Source of the DNA: JAJNPS01 sp031378845
GTDB taxonomy: Bacteria > Pseudomonadota > Alphaproteobacteria > Rhodobacterales > Rhodobacteraceae
DNA: 64,000 nt
Assembly: GCA_031378845.1 (NCBI GenBank)
Contig: JANNES010000020.1
Coordinates: 186,001 to 250,000 of the forward strand
Reading direction: 5' to 3'
Below are positions 51,058-59,088 of this stretch, piece after piece. The notes under the pieces were generated by a model, which searched no databases, was not told the DNA's origin, and saw only the letters and a list, made by a program, of their open reading frames with translations. A program made the position numbers and the translations under genes. Each line of letters begins with the position of its first letter. Position 1 is the stretch's first letter.

Positions 51058-52097
51058 TCGGTGTTCTCGGCTTTGTCGTGATCTGGGGTGCCGCTGCATA
51101 CCTGCGTGTTCCAGCGCGGCTTGGCTGGCTGCTGGCCGGTCTGTGGTGGGTGGCGCTGGTCGCAGCGCACGCACCATGGATGCCGCCGGGAAACGCCTTG
51201 CGACAACTGATGGGGGGCGAGTTGCGTGGCTGGCTGCTGCTGGGGATCCTGGCCGCGCTGATCGCGATTTACCGACTCGGGTTCAAGAGGGTGACCGCGC
51301 GCCTCCAGCCACGTTCCGTGCCACCCCAATCCGCTGCTTTCCGCCCTGCCGAGCTTGACCGCTATGCCCGTCACATCACCTTGCGCGAAATCGGCGGACC
51401 GGGACAAAAGCGGCTGAAGGCGGCACGGGTTCTGGTCGTGGGGGCGGGGGGCCTTGGCTCGCCGGCATTGCTGTATCTGGCGTCCAGCGGGGTCGGGACG
51501 ATTGGTGTCATTGATGCAGATGAGGTTGAAAGCAGCAATCTACAGCGCCAGATTATACATGCGGATCAACGGATTGGAATGCCAAAGGTGTTTTCGGCTG
51601 AGATCGCGATGAAAGCGATCAATCCCTTTGTGGCGGTTCTTCCCTACAAGCGGCGGATCGACGAGACCAATGCCGCTGATCTGATCAGCGAGTATGATCT
51701 GGTGCTGGATGGATCGGATAACTTCGACACCCGCTATCTGGTGAACCGGGTCTGTGCGGACATGGGCAAGCCATTGATTGCCGGCGCAATTACCCAATGG
51801 GAAGGGCAGTTGTCGCTGTATGATCCGGCCCGCGGAACGCCCTGCTACGAATGCGTTTTCCCCGTCCGCCCCGCGCCGGGACTGATGCCAACCTGTGCCG
51901 AGGCCGGAGTGGCGGCCCCACTGCCGGGGGTCATCGGCGCAATGATGGCGATGGAGGCGGTCAAGCACCTGACCGGGGCAGGCGAGACGCTGGCGGGGCG
52001 GCTGATGATCCATGACGCGCTTTACGGTGAGACGCGGATGATCAAGGTGGAACGGCGCAGCGATTGCGCGGTTTGCGGGGGGCTGCACCGCGTCTAA
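51054..52097 (+). CDS. membrane-anchored ThiF/MoeB/HesA-family E1-like adenylyltransferase
   Basis: A 347-residue protein. Residues 1-85 hold two membrane helices (VLGFVVIWGAAAYL and GWLLLGILAALIAIYRLGF) flanking LRVPARLGWLLAGLWW; then a full E1 adenylation domain: YARHITLREIGGPGQKRL, the nucleotide site VVGAGGLGSPALLYLASSGV, DADEVESSNLQRQI and LVLDGSDNFDTRYLVN. Zinc-type CxxC pairs CYEC and CAVC are present. It probably activates the C terminus of ThiS/MoaD-like proteins at the membrane. It overlaps dut by ATGA; no ubiquitin-like partner is in the window. Confidence 0.9.
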   Translation: MIGVLGFVVIWGAAAYLRVPARLGWLLAGLWWVALVAAHAPWMPPGNALRQLMGGELRGWLLLGILAALIAIYRLGFKRVTARLQPRSVPPQSAAFRPAELDRYARHITLREIGGPGQKRLKAARVLVVGAGGLGSPALLYLASSGVGTIGVIDADEVESSNLQRQIIHADQRIGMPKVFSAEIAMKAINPFVAVLPYKRRIDETNAADLISEYDLVLDGSDNFDTRYLVNRVCADMGKPLIAGAITQWEGQLSLYDPARGTPCYECVFPVRPAPGLMPTCAEAGVAAPLPGVIGAMMAMEAVKHLTGAGETLAGRLMIHDALYGETRMIKVERRSDCAVCGGLHRV

Positions 52098-52208
52098 AAA
52101 GTGTGTGCCAAACGTATGCTACCTGAACCGGTGATTTGTGGCGACAGAGGGCGGGCTTGTGCGCTAGGATTCCTGAAGTGCTCATGACGGCGCAAGCGGG
52201 GAGGGGCC

Positions 52209-52856
52209 GTGACGACACCGGACGACATCCTCGACTTCTGGTTTCCCGACGGGCCGGACCCGGAGCCGCAGGCCCATATCGACCACTGGACGTGGCGCAT
52301 GCGTGGGGGGGCGGGGCCGGAGGTGGTGGCGCGATACAGAGGCCTGACGGATAGGGCGATAGCGCGAGAGCTGGACCATTGGGCCGCCTCACCGCGCGGG
52401 CGTCTTGCGCTGATCATCGTGCTGGACCAGTTTCCCCGGTCGGTGTTCGCGGGCACGCCTGCGGCCTATGCGTCGGACCCCAAGGCGCTGACGATCTGCC
52501 TTGAAGGCTTCGAGAACGGGCATTTCGATGCCCTGGAAAACGTCTGGTTCAAGTCGATGTACAAGCTGCCGCTGGAGCATTGCGAATGCGCGGGGCATTT
52601 GGCCAATCTGGACCGCGCGATCGCGATTGCCGAGACCGTGCTGGCAGAGGCCCCGGAACGGTTGCGCAAGATGTACGAGTTCGCGGCCGAGCAGCCGAGG
52701 CGTCATCGCGCGGTGATAGCAGCCTTTGGGCGACATGCGCATCGCAATGCCGTTTTGGGGCGCGCCTCGACGCCCGAGGAAGCGGCCTACATCGCGGCGG
52801 GGGTGTTCCCGCATCAGTCGGATTTGCGGGCCGAGGTGGCCAAGGTGCTGGAATGA
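52209..52856 (+). CDS. DUF924-family protein
   Basis: A 215-residue helical protein of DUF924. Family traits are ILDFWFPDGPDPE at the start, LALIIVLDQFPRSVFAGTPA, ENVWFKSMYKLPLEHCE and FGRHAHRNAVLGRASTPEE. The start is a GTG at 52209 after GGAGG. The fold resembles TPR-like proteins; no function is established. Confidence 0.92.
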   Translation: MTTPDDILDFWFPDGPDPEPQAHIDHWTWRMRGGAGPEVVARYRGLTDRAIARELDHWAASPRGRLALIIVLDQFPRSVFAGTPAAYASDPKALTICLEGFENGHFDALENVWFKSMYKLPLEHCECAGHLANLDRAIAIAETVLAEAPERLRKMYEFAAEQPRRHRAVIAAFGRHAHRNAVLGRASTPEEAAYIAAGVFPHQSDLRAEVAKVLE

Positions 52857-53006
52857 ACGCGAGGCTTGCCGCGTAACCGTGCAGTCGAGGCGCTGTCTTT
52901 GCCGGATGTGATAGGGGCGGCGGGGTGAACCTCGCCCTACGGCTTGCATACTGGACCGCGCCTCGGCCATAGTCGGTCATCAAATCCGTGACAGGGGAAA
53001 CTATCC

Positions 53007-53792
53007 ATGAAACTGATCGCTGCCTTGGGCCTGATGGCCCTGACACTCTCCACCGCTGCTTTTGCGCAAGACGTGCCTGACCTTGCGGGTCGCGAGATCG
53101 TCGTCGTGACCGAAAACGCCTATCCGCCACTGCAGTTCCTGGACAAGGATGGTGCCGCAATCGGCTGGGAGTATGACGCGATGGCTGAGATCGCCAAGCG
53201 GCTGAACGCTGTGGTGAAGTACGAAAACACAAGTTGGGATGCGATGATCCCGGCGGTGAGTGAAGGTCAGTACGACATCGGCATGACCGGCATCACCATC
53301 AAGGACGACCGCAAGGAAAAGGTCGATTTCTCGGAACCCTACATGCGGTCCGAAATGCTGATGATCGTGCGGGGCGACGAAGCGCGGTTCGCCGATGCGG
53401 CGGGCTTTGCCGCAATCCCGGAGCTGCTGGTCTCGGCCCAACCCGGCACCTCGCCGTTTTATGCCGCGATCTACAACATTCTGGACGGCAATGAAGAAAA
53501 TCCCCGGGTGATCAAGTTCGAAACCTTCGGTGCCGGGCTGGAGGCGTTGAAGGCGGGCGATGTGGATCTGACCTTGTCGGATTCGACCGCCGCCAATGGC
53601 TATGTGACGGCGTCGAATGGCGGCCTCAAGATCATCGGCGAGCCGCTGGCGTCGGAAGATTTCGGGTTCATCTTTCCCAAGGGATCGGATCTGGTCGCGC
53701 CGATGAATGCGGCGATTGCGGCGATGCAGGCCGATGGCACGATGGATGCGTTGGATCAGAAGTGGTTCGTCGAGTACAAGATGGGCGAATAA
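53007..53792 (+). CDS. polar amino-acid ABC transporter, substrate-binding protein
   Basis: A 261-residue periplasmic binding protein of SBP family 3. It has a signal peptide of about 22 residues (MKLIAALGLMALTLSTAAFA), then IVVVTENAYPPLQFLDKDG, GWEYDAMAEIAKRLN, YDIGMTGITIKDDRKEKVDF and SEPYMRSEMLMIVRG, the classic pattern. The ATG follows AGGGG. The ligand is probably an amino acid or derivative. Its permease follows 36 bases later, but there is no ATPase gene next to them. Confidence 0.92.
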   Translation: MKLIAALGLMALTLSTAAFAQDVPDLAGREIVVVTENAYPPLQFLDKDGAAIGWEYDAMAEIAKRLNAVVKYENTSWDAMIPAVSEGQYDIGMTGITIKDDRKEKVDFSEPYMRSEMLMIVRGDEARFADAAGFAAIPELLVSAQPGTSPFYAAIYNILDGNEENPRVIKFETFGAGLEALKAGDVDLTLSDSTAANGYVTASNGGLKIIGEPLASEDFGFIFPKGSDLVAPMNAAIAAMQADGTMDALDQKWFVEYKMGE

Positions 53793-53828
53793 GGGATACG
53801 GCCCCGGACCTGAACCGGGGCCACTTCC

Positions 53829-54626
53829 ATGACGCCCAGCAGCAAACCTGACGACGATTTTCCATGGTGGCTCCTCCTCGTGATCGGGGTGGGGCTTTAT
53901 CTCTTTTACGAAGTCTGGGCGGATGCGAGTTATTCCGCAGTGTTGGCGACCCTGTCCAAGGGCATCGTCATCACGGTGATGGTGACACTTGTGGCCTATG
54001 GGTCGGCCTGCATCATCGGCTTGCTTCTGGCTTTGGGGTGCCTCTCGCGGTTCGTGGTGCTGCGTCAGCTTTGCCGGCTGTATATCGAGGTGATGCGCGG
54101 CGTGCCGATCATCGTGCTGCTGCTCTATGTGGCCTTTGTGCTGGCACCGGCAGTCGTGATTGCGTGGAATTGGGTCACCGGGCCTTTGGGGTTTGAACCC
54201 GCAAGGGCGCGCGACATACCCTTGCTCTGGCGCGCGGTGGCCGCGCTGGCCCTGGCCTATTCGGCCTTTCTGGCAGAAGTGTTCCGCGCAGGCCTGCAAG
54301 CTGTCGACAAGGGCCAGATTGAGGCAGCAAAGTCGCTGGGCCTGAACGGCTGGCACCGGTTCCGCCACATCGTCTTTCCGCAAGCTTTTCGGCTGATCCT
54401 GCCGCCTCTGGGCAATGATTTCGTGGCGATGGTCAAGGACAGCTCGCTTGTGTCCGTGCTGGGCGTGGGCGATATCACGCAATTGGCCAAGGTCACGGCG
54501 GCGGGAAATTTCAAGTATTTCGAGACCTATAACGTGGCCGCGCTGATTTACCTGACCCTCACCATCACCTTGTCGCTGGTCCTGCGACGGGTCGAGGCGC
54601 GGCTGCGAGAACGGTCACAGCGATGA
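53829..54626 (+). CDS. polar amino-acid ABC transporter, permease
   Basis: A 265-residue inner-membrane permease of the HisM/GlnP type with about five hydrophobic segments. It has GSACIIGLLLALGCLSRF, VLRQLCRLYIEVMRGVPIIV (the usual YVEIFRGTP-like block) and the EAA loop QIEAAKSLGLNGWHRFRHIV that contacts an ATPase. Since one permease gene is present it probably forms a homodimer. The stop is followed within 10 bases by a dispersed 3'-end element. Confidence 0.92.
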   Translation: MTPSSKPDDDFPWWLLLVIGVGLYLFYEVWADASYSAVLATLSKGIVITVMVTLVAYGSACIIGLLLALGCLSRFVVLRQLCRLYIEVMRGVPIIVLLLYVAFVLAPAVVIAWNWVTGPLGFEPARARDIPLLWRAVAALALAYSAFLAEVFRAGLQAVDKGQIEAAKSLGLNGWHRFRHIVFPQAFRLILPPLGNDFVAMVKDSSLVSVLGVGDITQLAKVTAAGNFKYFETYNVAALIYLTLTITLSLVLRRVEARLRERSQR

Positions 54627-54636
54627 CAGACCGGGA

Positions 54637-54670
54637 GCCTCCGGCGGGGATATTGAAGAACAGAAAAAAG
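54637..54670 (+). repeat. dispersed 3'-end element, copy 2
   Basis: GCCTCCGGCGGGGATATTGA followed by AGAACAGAAAAAAG, starting 10 bases after the permease stop and in the same orientation. The next gene, an M3 oligopeptidase, starts 58 bases later. Confidence 0.7.
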
Positions 54671-54728
54671 GGCGCCGAGTGGACCTTTGCGGGCAGTGGC
54701 GCTAACGTTCGGACAAAGGAGTACTGCC

Positions 54729-56741
54729 ATGAACGCCTTGCTGGAACCTTGGGACGCGCCCTTTGGCTTGCCCCCCTTTGCCGCAATCAAGGATGAGGAT
54801 TTCGGGCCGGCCTTTGAAGCCGGGCTGGCAGAGGCGCGTGCCACCATCGCGGCCATTGCCGACGGGCCGGGCAGCAGCTTTGCCGAGGTGATCGAGGCGC
54901 TGGAACTGGCCGAGGCGACGCTCGACCGGGTCGGGGGCGTGTTTTACAATCTGGCGGGGGCCGACAGCACCGAAGCGCGCGAGGCGCTGATGCGCGACCT
55001 TGCCCCCAAGATGAGTGCCTTTGGCAGCGAGGTCACCAACAACAAGGCGCTGTTCGCCAAGATCGAGACCCTTTGGCAAGGGCGCGACGGACTGGACCTG
55101 ACAGCGGAACAGCTGCGTGTGCTGTCGCTGTACCGGCAGATGTTCGTGCGGTCGGGTGCGGCACTGGAGGGGGCCGCGGCCGCGCGTTTGACTGCGGTGA
55201 AATCGCGGCTGGCGGTGCTGGGCACGACGTTCAGTCAGAACCTTCTGGCCGATGAACGTGACTGGTTCATGCCGCTGGCGGACGCGGATCTTGCGGGTTT
55301 GCCCGACTTTGTCGTGGCCAGCGCGCGTGCAGCCGGTGTTGAGCGCGATGCAGGCGGGCCGGTGGTCACGCTGAGCAGGTCGCTGATCGTGCCCTTTTTG
55401 CAATTCTCGCCGCACCGGGCCCTGCGACAAAAAGCCTTTGCAGCGTGGGTCGCGCGCGGGGCCAACGGCAATGCCACCGACAACCGGGGGGTTGCGACCG
55501 AAACGCTGGCTTTGCGGGCCGAACGGGCGACCTTGCTTGGTTATGCCAGCTTTGCCGATTTCAAGCTGGAGCCGGAAATGGCCAAGACGCCTGACGCGGT
55601 GCGGGGCCTGTTGATGCGGGTCTGGGAACCTGCCCGTGCCAAGGCTTTGGCGGATGCCGCGGTGCTGGAGGCGATGCTGCGCGCCGATGGACTGCCCGCA
55701 CCCCTTGAGCCATGGGATTGGCGTTACTATTCAGAGAAGCGCCGCAAGGCCGAGCATGATCTGGATGAGGCGGCGCTGAAACCTTATTTGGGGTTGGAGG
55801 CAATGCTGGGCGCGCAGTTTGATTGCGCCAACCGCCTGTTTGGGCTGGAATTCCGGGAAATCGCGGGCCCGTTCTACCATCCCTGCGTGCGCGGTTGGGA
55901 AGTGACGCGGCGTGGCGACCATGTCGCGGTATTTCTGGGCGACTATTTCGCGCGCGGATCAAAGCGCTCTGGCGCATGGTGCTCGGCGATGCGCAGCCAG
56001 CGCAAACTGGGCGGGGATCAGCGGCCCATCGTGGTCAATGTCTGCAATTTCGCCAAGGGGGAGCCCGCACTTTTGTCCTATGACGACGCCCGCACGCTGT
56101 TTCATGAATTCGGCCATGCGCTGCACCAGATGCTGTCGGATGTGACGTATGGGTTCATCTCTGGCACCAATGTGGCGCGTGATTTCGTGGAACTGCCAAG
56201 CCAGCTTTATGAGCATTGGCTAGAAGTGCCCGCCGTGCTGGAACAGCATGCGCGCCATTGGCAGACGGGCGCGCCGATGCCCGCCGACGTGCTGAAGCGG
56301 CTTTTGGATGCGGCCACCTATGATCAGGGCTTTGGCACGGTGGAGTTTGTTTCCTCCGCGCTTGTGGACCTGGAGTTCCATACCGGCGCGCCACCCGCCG
56401 ACCCGATGCAAAGGCAGGCCGAAGTGCTGGAGGCCTTGGGCATGCCTCGCGCCATCCGCATGCGCCATGCGACACCGCATTTCGCGCATGTCTTTTCCGG
56501 CGACGGCTATTCGGCGGGATATTATTCCTACATGTGGTCCGAAGTCATGGATGCCGATGCCTTTGCCGCCTTTGAAGAGGTCGGCGATCCGTTTGACCCG
56601 GCCACTGCGGCCAAGCTTGAGAAATTCATTCTCAGTGCCGGCGGATCCGAAGACGCCGAAGCGCTGTATCTCAAGTTCCGCGGCAAGATGCCGGGGGTGG
56701 AGGCCTTGCTGAAAGGGCGCGGATTGCTGGACGCGGCCTGA
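54729..56741 (+). CDS. M3-family oligopeptidase
   Basis: A 670-residue cytoplasmic zinc metallopeptidase of the PrlC/Dcp group. The zinc site HEFGHALHQ is near residue 460, with the third ligand region FVELPSQLYEHWLEVPAVL, and the substrate-side YSAGYYSYMWSEVMDADAF. It hydrolyses short peptides, including cleaved signal peptides in E. coli. Start at 54729 follows AAAGGAG. The protein lacks a signal peptide. It may work with peptide or amino-acid uptake by the transporter upstream, which is inference. Confidence 0.94.
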   Translation: MNALLEPWDAPFGLPPFAAIKDEDFGPAFEAGLAEARATIAAIADGPGSSFAEVIEALELAEATLDRVGGVFYNLAGADSTEAREALMRDLAPKMSAFGSEVTNNKALFAKIETLWQGRDGLDLTAEQLRVLSLYRQMFVRSGAALEGAAAARLTAVKSRLAVLGTTFSQNLLADERDWFMPLADADLAGLPDFVVASARAAGVERDAGGPVVTLSRSLIVPFLQFSPHRALRQKAFAAWVARGANGNATDNRGVATETLALRAERATLLGYASFADFKLEPEMAKTPDAVRGLLMRVWEPARAKALADAAVLEAMLRADGLPAPLEPWDWRYYSEKRRKAEHDLDEAALKPYLGLEAMLGAQFDCANRLFGLEFREIAGPFYHPCVRGWEVTRRGDHVAVFLGDYFARGSKRSGAWCSAMRSQRKLGGDQRPIVVNVCNFAKGEPALLSYDDARTLFHEFGHALHQMLSDVTYGFISGTNVARDFVELPSQLYEHWLEVPAVLEQHARHWQTGAPMPADVLKRLLDAATYDQGFGTVEFVSSALVDLEFHTGAPPADPMQRQAEVLEALGMPRAIRMRHATPHFAHVFSGDGYSAGYYSYMWSEVMDADAFAAFEEVGDPFDPATAAKLEKFILSAGGSEDAEALYLKFRGKMPGVEALLKGRGLLDAA

Positions 56742-56760
56742 ACTGCCTTGGTCTGACGCC

Positions 56761-56792
56761 TTTTTCTGTTTTGATACATCCCCGCCGGAGGC
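56761..56792 (-). repeat. dispersed 3'-end element, copy 3
   Basis: On the minus strand: GCCTCCGGCGGGGATGTATC followed by AAAACAGAAAAA. It starts 22 bases after the stop of the minus-strand regulator gene (56814) and is oriented with that gene, repeating the gene-stop-element order of the plus-strand copies. Confidence 0.7.
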
Positions 56793-56813
56793 ATCCGACG
56801 GCGCAAGCCAAGC

Positions 56814-57779
56814 CTAGCTTTGGCGCAGGGCGCTGGGCGGCATCCCGAATTGCCGCCGAAAGGCGCGGGCAAGGGTGCCGGGGCTGGAAAATCCTGTGCG
56901 CAGGGCAATTTCTGCCAGAGGATGCGCGGTTTCCGTGACCATGCGGCGCGCCGAGGCAAGCCGCAGCGACAAAGCATAGGCCCCCGGCGTCGTCCCAAGT
57001 CCTACGGCAAAAAGGGTTTCCAGACGCCGGGGAGAAAGCCCGACCTCGGCGGCAATACGGGCGATCGGCGCAGGCGCCTCGATCTCGGCCTCCATCCGGG
57101 CGATGGCCGTGGCAACACGGGGATCAAGTGCCGGATCATGGCCACTGGGCGCGATCTGCGGGTCGCTGCCCGCGCGGGCGACGGTCAGAAAGCTGCTTGC
57201 CACCTGCCGGGCCAAAGGCGCGCCATGGCGGGCACGGATCAGATGCAGCATTAAATCTGTCGCCGGTGCCGCGCCGCTGATCGTAACGCGGTTGCGGTCG
57301 ATGACATAGCGGTCGGGGCGGACATCGACGGCGGGATGAGCGGATGCGAGATCCTCCAGATCCTCCCAATGCACGGTGGCGCGGTAGCCATCCAGCAACC
57401 CTGCCCGCGCCAGCACCCAAGGGGCTGCATCGATCCCACCGACAAAGGCAAACCGCGACGCCATCCGTCGCAGGTCGCGGATCAGGGGGCGGGTTGCGAC
57501 CTCCGCCAGACGATAACCTGCAATGACGATAAGTGCATCTGCACCCACCGCATGAGACAGCGGCCCCGATGAGGGCAGCGAAATGCCGCAGGTCAACGGC
57601 ACGGGCGCCCCGTCAGGCGAGACGACCCGCCAGCGATACGCCTCGTGGCCCAGATGACGATTGGCGTTGCGCAAGGGGTCAAGCGCTGAAGCAACCTCCA
57701 GGATCGAGGATTGCGGCAGCACCAAAAGAGCGATGGTCAATGGTGCGGTCGCTGGTGCAAAGAGAACATTTTCCGTCAT
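56814..57779 (-). CDS. cdhR: GlxA/AraC-family regulator, carnitine regulator CdhR-like
   Basis: A 321-residue regulator with an N-terminal DJ-1/PfpI-like domain (IALLVLPQSSILEVASALDP to about residue 190) and a C-terminal AraC double helix-turn-helix (PIARIAAEVGLSPRRLETLF; RTGFSSPGTLARAFRRQFGM). This GlxA layout includes the carnitine activator CdhR and the glycine betaine activator GbdR of pseudomonads. The ATG at 57779 is chosen by homology. It is divergent from the BKACE gene, so it most likely controls the carnitine operon. Confidence 0.88.
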   Translation of the reverse strand: MTENVLFAPATAPLTIALLVLPQSSILEVASALDPLRNANRHLGHEAYRWRVVSPDGAPVPLTCGISLPSSGPLSHAVGADALIVIAGYRLAEVATRPLIRDLRRMASRFAFVGGIDAAPWVLARAGLLDGYRATVHWEDLEDLASAHPAVDVRPDRYVIDRNRVTISGAAPATDLMLHLIRARHGAPLARQVASSFLTVARAGSDPQIAPSGHDPALDPRVATAIARMEAEIEAPAPIARIAAEVGLSPRRLETLFAVGLGTTPGAYALSLRLASARRMVTETAHPLAEIALRTGFSSPGTLARAFRRQFGMPPSALRQS

Positions 57780-57799
57780 CTGTATTTCGTAAAATGTAT

Positions 57800-57815
57800 A
57801 GCGCAACAGCGCAAG
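57800..57815. promoter_or_regulatory. direct repeat in the cdhR/cdhC divergent promoter
   Basis: AGCGCAAC followed at once by AGCGCAAG (57800-57815) in the 70-base space between the two genes. AraC-family activators often bind direct repeats near the -35 region, so this is a candidate CdhR site. The spacing here is shorter than usual for AraC half-sites. Confidence 0.3.
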
Positions 57816-57849
57816 CGGTCTATGCTGCATCCCACAACAGGAGGACGCC

Positions 57850-58764
57850 ATGCCGCTGACCATGAACCGAGAGGTGTTTATCACCTGTGCCGTAACGGGA
57901 TCCGGCGGCACTCAGGATCGCAGCCCGCATGTACCACGCTCTCCCCAGCAGATCGCCGAAAGCGCCATCGCAGCGGCCAGAGCCGGGGCGGCCGTGGTGC
58001 ATTGCCATGTGCGCGACCCGCAGACGGGCAAGCCGTCGCGCAACCCCGGATTATACCGCGAAGTGACCGAGCGCATCCGCGACAGTGCGACTGACGTGGT
58101 CTTGAACCTGACGGCAGGGATGGGCGGGGATCTGTTGTTCGACGGCACCGAGGCGATGGGAAAGATGTCGGCGCGCAGCGATATGGCCGGGGCCGAAGAA
58201 CGCGTCGCCCATGTGGTCGAATGCCGCCCCGAGATCTGCACGCTGGATTGCGGCACGATGAACTTCAACGAGGCCGATTACGTGATGGTCAATACGCCGG
58301 GCATGTTACGCGACATGGCGCGGCGGATGACCGCAGCGGATGTCAGGATCGAGATCGAGGCTTTTGACACTGGCCATTTGTGGTTCGCCAAGGAATTGGT
58401 GCGCGAGGGCGTCATCCCGTCACCTACTCTGGTGCAGCTGTGCATGGGCGTGCCATGGGGCGCGCCGGATGATCTGAACACGCTGATGGCGATGGTGAAC
58501 AACGTACCCGCCGACTGGGTCTGGAGCGCCTTTGCAATTGGCCGAAATCAGATGCCCTATGCGGCGGCGGCGGTGCTGGCGGGGGGCAATGTGCGCGTCG
58601 GCCTGGAGGATAACCTGTGGCTCGACAAGGGGGTGCTCGCGACCAACGCGCAGCTGGTGGAGCGGGCCTGTACGATTGTCGAGAACATGGGCGCGCGGGT
58701 GATTACTCCGGCGGAGGTGCGGGCAAAACTGAAGTTGGAAAAGCGCGCGCCGTTGGGGCGCTGA
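57850..58764 (+). CDS. cdhC: BKACE-family 3-dehydrocarnitine cleavage enzyme
   Basis: A 304-residue beta-keto acid cleavage enzyme (BKACE, formerly DUF849). The zinc ligands are visible in VVHCHVRDPQTGKPS (His-x-His) near residue 50, with LNLTAGMGG, CTLDCGTMNFNEADYVMVNT, and later GNVRVGLEDNLWLDKG. Some family members transfer acetyl from 3-dehydrocarnitine to acetyl-CoA to give betainyl-CoA and acetoacetate. The ATG follows GGAGG. Adjacent carnitine dehydrogenase and a CdhR-like regulator support the CdhC function; the family alone would not. Confidence 0.9.
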   Translation: MPLTMNREVFITCAVTGSGGTQDRSPHVPRSPQQIAESAIAAARAGAAVVHCHVRDPQTGKPSRNPGLYREVTERIRDSATDVVLNLTAGMGGDLLFDGTEAMGKMSARSDMAGAEERVAHVVECRPEICTLDCGTMNFNEADYVMVNTPGMLRDMARRMTAADVRIEIEAFDTGHLWFAKELVREGVIPSPTLVQLCMGVPWGAPDDLNTLMAMVNNVPADWVWSAFAIGRNQMPYAAAAVLAGGNVRVGLEDNLWLDKGVLATNAQLVERACTIVENMGARVITPAEVRAKLKLEKRAPLGR

Positions 58765-58781
58765 ATTGGGAGGGACTTGCC

Positions 58782-59078
58782 GTGCGGATCATTCTGAAAT
58801 GCTTTTTCTTGACTTTTCTCCTTGCCGCTTGTCAGCCGGAACCCGGGCCGAACCCGTTGGAGACAATGGGCTGTGGCGCTGGATCGAGCGTGCAGACGGC
58901 CAACGGACTCGCCTGCGTCAAGGCAACCAAGGATGCAGGCAAGACCTGTCGCTCAAGCAACCAATGCGAAGCACTGTGCTTGGCCGAGACCAGGTCCTGC
59001 GCACCGAGTGTGCCCTATTACGGTTGCCACGAAACACTGGAAAACGGGCGCGGCGGTCAAACCGTCTGCGTGGATTAA
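58782..59078 (+). CDS. small Cys-rich lipoprotein in the carnitine operon
   Basis: A 98-residue lipoprotein starting at GTG 58782 after GGAGGG. The signal LKCFFLTFLLAAC ends in a lipobox Cys near residue 16. The mature part has eight more Cys: MGCGAGS, LACVKAT, KTCRSSNQCEALC, RSCAPSV, YYGCHE and TVCVD. Four disulfides are plausible. It starts 17 bases after cdhC and ends 10 bases before the dehydrogenase, so it is an operon member. I recognise no family; carnitine transport, sensing or envelope stress are all possible. Confidence 0.8.
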   Translation: MRIILKCFFLTFLLAACQPEPGPNPLETMGCGAGSSVQTANGLACVKATKDAGKTCRSSNQCEALCLAETRSCAPSVPYYGCHETLENGRGGQTVCVD

Positions 59079-59088
59079 GGAGCGACAT

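Noticed and set aside
53001..54482. 493-codon minus-strand frame across the amino-acid transporter genes
   Set aside because: It spans two clear plus-strand genes and the gap between them and lacks protein-like motifs.
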